Source: SIG603 sp964369415
Lineage (GTDB): Bacteria > Bacillota > Clostridia > Oscillospirales > Acutalibacteraceae
Direction of reading: 5' to 3'
NCBI GenBank assembly: GCA_964369415.1
Contig: CAYJFP010000031.1
Span: 1-16,826 of the forward strand
Length of the DNA: 16,826 bases
Numbering within the stretch: position 1 is the stretch's first letter; every line of letters begins with the position of its first letter. Shown in pieces: positions 15,301 to 16,826 of the stretch. The notes under the pieces are model-generated. The model saw only the letters and a program-made list of their open reading frames with translations, was not told where the DNA came from and searched no databases. Position numbers and translations under genes: made by a program.

Positions 15301-15822
15301 ATGCTATACAAATTAAGGCCTATAAAAAGAGAGGATGCGTTAGTACTTTCTCACGCTTTTTCTGAACTTGGAATCAACAAGCCGCTAGAAATCTTCCTTT
15401 CTTTTTTTTCACAACAGCAAAAAGGAGAGCGAAAAGTTTTTTTAGCAGAATTTGAAGGTGAAATTGCTGGATTTATCAGCATTTTGCCATCATCAAGTAT
15501 TGGGCCATTTAAAGATGACTCCATACCTCACATCTCCGACCTTTTTGTCTTTCCGAATTTTAAAGGATTTGGAATAGGTAGTAAACTTTTGGAAACCGCC
15601 GAAAAAGAATGTATGAGAATTTCTGATAAGGTTACTTTTTCTATCTCTTTACAAAAATCACACGCTAAAACTCACGTATTTTTATCTAAAAACGGCTACT
15701 TACCCGACGGCACTGGTGTATGGTATTCAGACAACAATATAGAAAATAGTGAAACTTTACAGATTGATGATAATCTATGTCTTTATTTAATTAAAGAACT
15801 AAAAACCTTAAGGCATATGTGA
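15301..15822 (+). CDS. GNAT-family N-acetyltransferase
   Basis: 173 residues from the ATG at 15301. A GTG nine bases earlier (15292) lies directly against the ribosome site AAGGAAAGG, so the ATG is preferred. It is a single GNAT domain: beta strands around VFLAEFEGEIAGFISILP, an ISDLFVFPNF strand, and the acetyl-CoA-binding loop FKGFGIGSKLLETAEKEC (motif A, x-G-x-G) at about residues 93-110. The C-terminal FLSKNGYLPDG is the usual last strand and helix. The acceptor (amine of a small molecule or a protein N-terminus) cannot be told from the sequence. It probably shares a transcript with prfB. I see no special similarity to RimI, which would tie it to translation. Confidence 0.85.
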   Translation: MLYKLRPIKREDALVLSHAFSELGINKPLEIFLSFFSQQQKGERKVFLAEFEGEIAGFISILPSSSIGPFKDDSIPHISDLFVFPNFKGFGIGSKLLETAEKECMRISDKVTFSISLQKSHAKTHVFLSKNGYLPDGTGVWYSDNNIENSETLQIDDNLCLYLIKELKTLRHM

Positions 15823-15842
15823 ATATATTAAGGTAATTTTTT
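15805..15842 (+). terminator. terminator of prfB and the acetyltransferase gene
   Basis: ACCTTAA (15805-15811) pairs with TTAAGGT (15828-15834), with an inner TAT/ATA pairing, followed by a T-run (15837-15842). The stop codon TGA (15820-15822) lies inside the loop side of the hairpin. Confidence 0.65.
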
Positions 15843-15887
15843 ATACGCACGATTTAAGTTTATATTACAAAAGCAATAAAAAACATC

Positions 15888-15916
15888 TTGACTTTTTTAT
15901 TTATATTTGTTATAAT
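15888..15916 (+). promoter_or_regulatory. strong sigma-A promoter of the tRNA-Leu gene
   Basis: The -35 TTGACT (15888-15893), a 17-base spacer and a perfect -10 TATAAT (15911-15916) precede the tRNA. The start is near 15923. The precursor's 5' end (15924-15939, GTTGACTATAGTTAAC) is a near-palindrome that can fold ahead of the mature tRNA. Confidence 0.85.
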
Positions 15917-15943
15917 GTCTCTTGTTGACTATAGTTAACATTT

Positions 15944-16027
15944 GCGGCAGTGCTGGAATCGGCAGACAGGCACGTTTGAGGGGCGTGTGTCTTTGACGTA
16001 TGGGTTCAAGTCCCATTTGCCGCACCA
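15944..16027 (+). tRNA. tRNA-Leu (anticodon GAG)
   Basis: The acceptor GCGGCAG (15944-15950) pairs with TTGCCGC (16017-16023). The D arm is CTG/CAG, and the anticodon arm CACGT-TTGAGGG-GCGTG gives anticodon GAG, reading CUC and CUU. The variable arm GTC/GAC has a TTT loop, as expected of a class II tRNA. The T arm is ATGGG-TTCAAGT-CCCAT, followed by discriminator A and an encoded CCA. Without CCA it is 81 bases, at the short end for tRNA-Leu. Spurious open frames run through it and are not genes. Confidence 0.97.
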
Positions 16028-16031
16028 GAAG

Positions 16032-16055
16032 GTGTGACACATTTGGATGTCATAC
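16032..16055 (+). other. hairpin directly after the tRNA
   Basis: GTGTGACA (16032-16039) pairs with TGTCATAC (16048-16055) over 8 bp with one G-U and an 8-base loop, starting 4 bases after the CCA. It may guide 3' end processing of the tRNA precursor. Confidence 0.5.
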
Positions 16056-16151
16056 AGAAAAACCATCAAAAACACCCCTAAAAAGGACTTTTTTGATGGT
16101 TTTTTCTTTTTTTAGAAGTGGATTTTTCAAGTGTGTTTTTTTGGATGTCAT
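16042..16151 (+). repeat. 12-base direct repeat flanking the tRNA terminator
   Basis: TTTGGATGTCAT occurs at 16042-16053 and again at 16140-16151, each preceded by GTGTG (16032-16036 and 16131-16135). The second copy is followed by a T-arm-like GAGGGTTCGAACTC (16162-16175). This could be a decayed duplication of a tRNA 3' flank or an attachment site. Otherwise the stretch 16114-16270 shows no gene. Confidence 0.5.
16058..16113 (+). terminator. terminator of the tRNA-Leu gene
   Basis: A perfect 15-bp stem, AAAAACCATCAAAAA (16058-16072) with its complement (16090-16104), has a loop of about 17 bases and is followed by a long T-run (16100-16113, one C). It is also A/T symmetric and could act on both strands. 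Confidence 0.88.
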
Positions 16152-16270
16152 CTGTGTTTTAGAGGGTTCGAACTCGCTGTTTAGGAAAACAAAGCGATAA
16201 AATTACATAAAATCAAATTTAGGGCGATAATTTTAAGATTAATTTCTTGAAGTTATTGTCCTTTTTGTTT

Positions 16271-16288
16271 TTAAATTTATAAATTTAA
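16271..16288. repeat. 18-bp perfect AT palindrome before the unknown gene
   Basis: TTAAATTTATAAATTTAA reads the same on both strands and runs into the AAGGAG ribosome site (16287-16292) of the next gene. It could be an operator or an mRNA hairpin that covers the ribosome site. In AT-rich DNA a chance origin is possible. Confidence 0.45.
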
Positions 16289-16306
16289 GGAGTGTTTACG
16301 CATCAA

Positions 16307-16753
16307 ATGAAAAGCAAAACAAAAAGCAAGAAAAACAAAATTAATGGCAGAAAAACAGTAAACGAGTTCAAACCCACGTCGGAAATTACGAGCAAAAATA
16401 TATTCATAAGCAGTGAACATGAGCGTATATATAATTGCATCACAAAGCAGCATGAAATTCAAGTGAGAGCCGATTCAAAGAAATTTATGGCGTGCGTGTA
16501 TATTCTGTCGTCTAATCAAACCCTATGGACACTCACGAAAAGAAATATATATCTAAACGGAATTGTCTTTGACAGTAAAAGTATAAAAGGAGTTGGTACA
16601 CAAAATTATGCCCTATACAAATTTGCCAAATATATTTGGAACGATGAACTTAATGAAATTGTAGGTGAGCTTAAGGATAAGACCTTATTAAGTGAAAGCA
16701 CCTACAAAGTAATAACCAACGCAATTAAAATACTGAAAACTACAAAACATTGA
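16307..16753 (+). CDS. unrecognised protein, lysine-rich N-terminus
   Basis: 148 residues from the ATG at 16307. The ribosome site AAGGAG (16287-16292) lies 14 bases upstream, longer than usual; the in-frame GTG at 16292 overlaps that site and is unlikely. The first ~22 residues are very basic (KSKTKSKKNKINGRK), which suggests nucleic acid contact, but this is inference. The middle, FMACVYILSSNQTLWTLTKRNI (about 60-81), and the C-terminal helices (YALYKFAKYIW and STYKVITNAIKILK) look like a compact soluble domain. There is no signal peptide or membrane segment. I do not recognise the family. Its place just beyond a tRNA gene, next to flank repeats, and its AT-rich, lysine- and asparagine-rich composition fit an accessory gene. 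The next gene starts 20 bases after its stop. Confidence 0.65.
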   Translation: MKSKTKSKKNKINGRKTVNEFKPTSEITSKNIFISSEHERIYNCITKQHEIQVRADSKKFMACVYILSSNQTLWTLTKRNIYLNGIVFDSKSIKGVGTQNYALYKFAKYIWNDELNEIVGELKDKTLLSESTYKVITNAIKILKTTKH

Positions 16754-16773
16754 TGAAAGGAATGTGGATTTAA

Positions 16774-16826
16774 ATGAATTTAAGATTAAAAGCAAATGAA
16801 AGAGAAGATTTACTATGGCTACCTTG
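16774..16826 (+). CDS. start of an unknown gene, cut by the right window edge
   Basis: Only the first 17 codons are visible, beginning MNLRLKANEREDLLWLP. The ATG follows AAAGGA by 12 bases and lies 20 bases after the stop of the 148-residue gene, so the two probably form one operon. Other start codons nearby run into stops at once. Too little is present to assign a function. Confidence 0.5.
   Translation, partial: MNLRLKANEREDLLWLP

Noticed and set aside
16162..16175. A second tRNA gene at the T-arm-like sequence
   Set aside because: The flanking bases do not form a 5-bp T stem, and no acceptor, D or anticodon arm can be built around it on either strand.
16000..16200. Plus-strand open frame of 66 codons running from the tRNA into its terminator
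   Set aside because: It begins inside the T arm of tRNA-Leu and crosses the terminator hairpin; there is no ribosome site, so it is a chance frame.
16256..16283. Promoter TTGTCC / TATAAA before the unknown gene
   Set aside because: The implied start near 16290 would fall inside the ribosome site, so the real promoter must be elsewhere.
1..16826. CRISPR arrays, transposases, phage structural genes and known defence systems
   Set aside because: No regularly spaced repeats and no matching protein motifs were seen on either strand; only short repeats near the tRNA were found.

Overview
The window looks like chromosomal DNA from a low-GC, anaerobic Firmicute of class Clostridia. This rests on the AT-rich composition, strong AGGAGG-type ribosome binding sites, consensus sigma-A promoters, a tRNA gene with an encoded CCA end, and a large activator protein of the 2-hydroxyacyl-CoA dehydratase type, a family of strict anaerobes. 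The genus cannot be fixed from the sequence alone. Most of the window is core genome. The less conserved parts are the small-protein cluster at 7083-8251 and the right end after the tRNA gene.

Left part (1-5744, minus strand): a promoter at 5716-5744 drives a two-gene unit. It encodes a 969-residue double-ASKHA-domain activase and a 416-residue protein that look like the two halves of one larger clostridial protein, separated by a single in-frame TAA followed directly by ATG. Downstream, after a 12-bp RNA hairpin, is an rlmD-type 23S rRNA uracil methyltransferase that runs off the left edge and carries a clostridial-style C-terminal extension.

Middle (5794-10630): proA (proline synthesis), without proB beside it, runs divergently from the activase unit. 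It ends tail-to-tail, with an 8-bp overlap, against a minus-strand cluster of three small proteins of unknown function (77, 167 and 96 residues). Divergent from that cluster come a YfcE-type metallophosphoesterase and an alpha-phosphoglucomutase with its own good promoter. A bidirectional terminator separates the mutase from a convergent amidohydrolase-family gene.

Right-middle (10649-15842): the classic rpsF-ssb-rpsR operon (S6, SSB, S18) lies on the minus strand with a consensus promoter, a structured leader and a terminator. Upstream of it is a membrane protein with an N-terminal RING-like zinc domain and a zinc ribbon. Divergent from that is prfB (RF2), encoded in one frame without the usual programmed frameshift, followed by a GNAT acetyltransferase and a terminator that overlaps its stop codon.

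Right end (15888-16826): a tRNA-Leu(GAG) with its own promoter, a post-tRNA hairpin and a strong terminator. Next is a roughly 180-bp gene-free stretch with a partial repeat of the tRNA 3' flank and an 18-bp perfect palindrome. Two unassigned genes follow, the second cut by the window edge.

I saw no CRISPR array, transposase, phage structural gene or recognisable defence system. The candidates for something undescribed are the small-protein trio, the split activase, the RING/zinc-ribbon membrane protein and the unknown genes after the tRNA.
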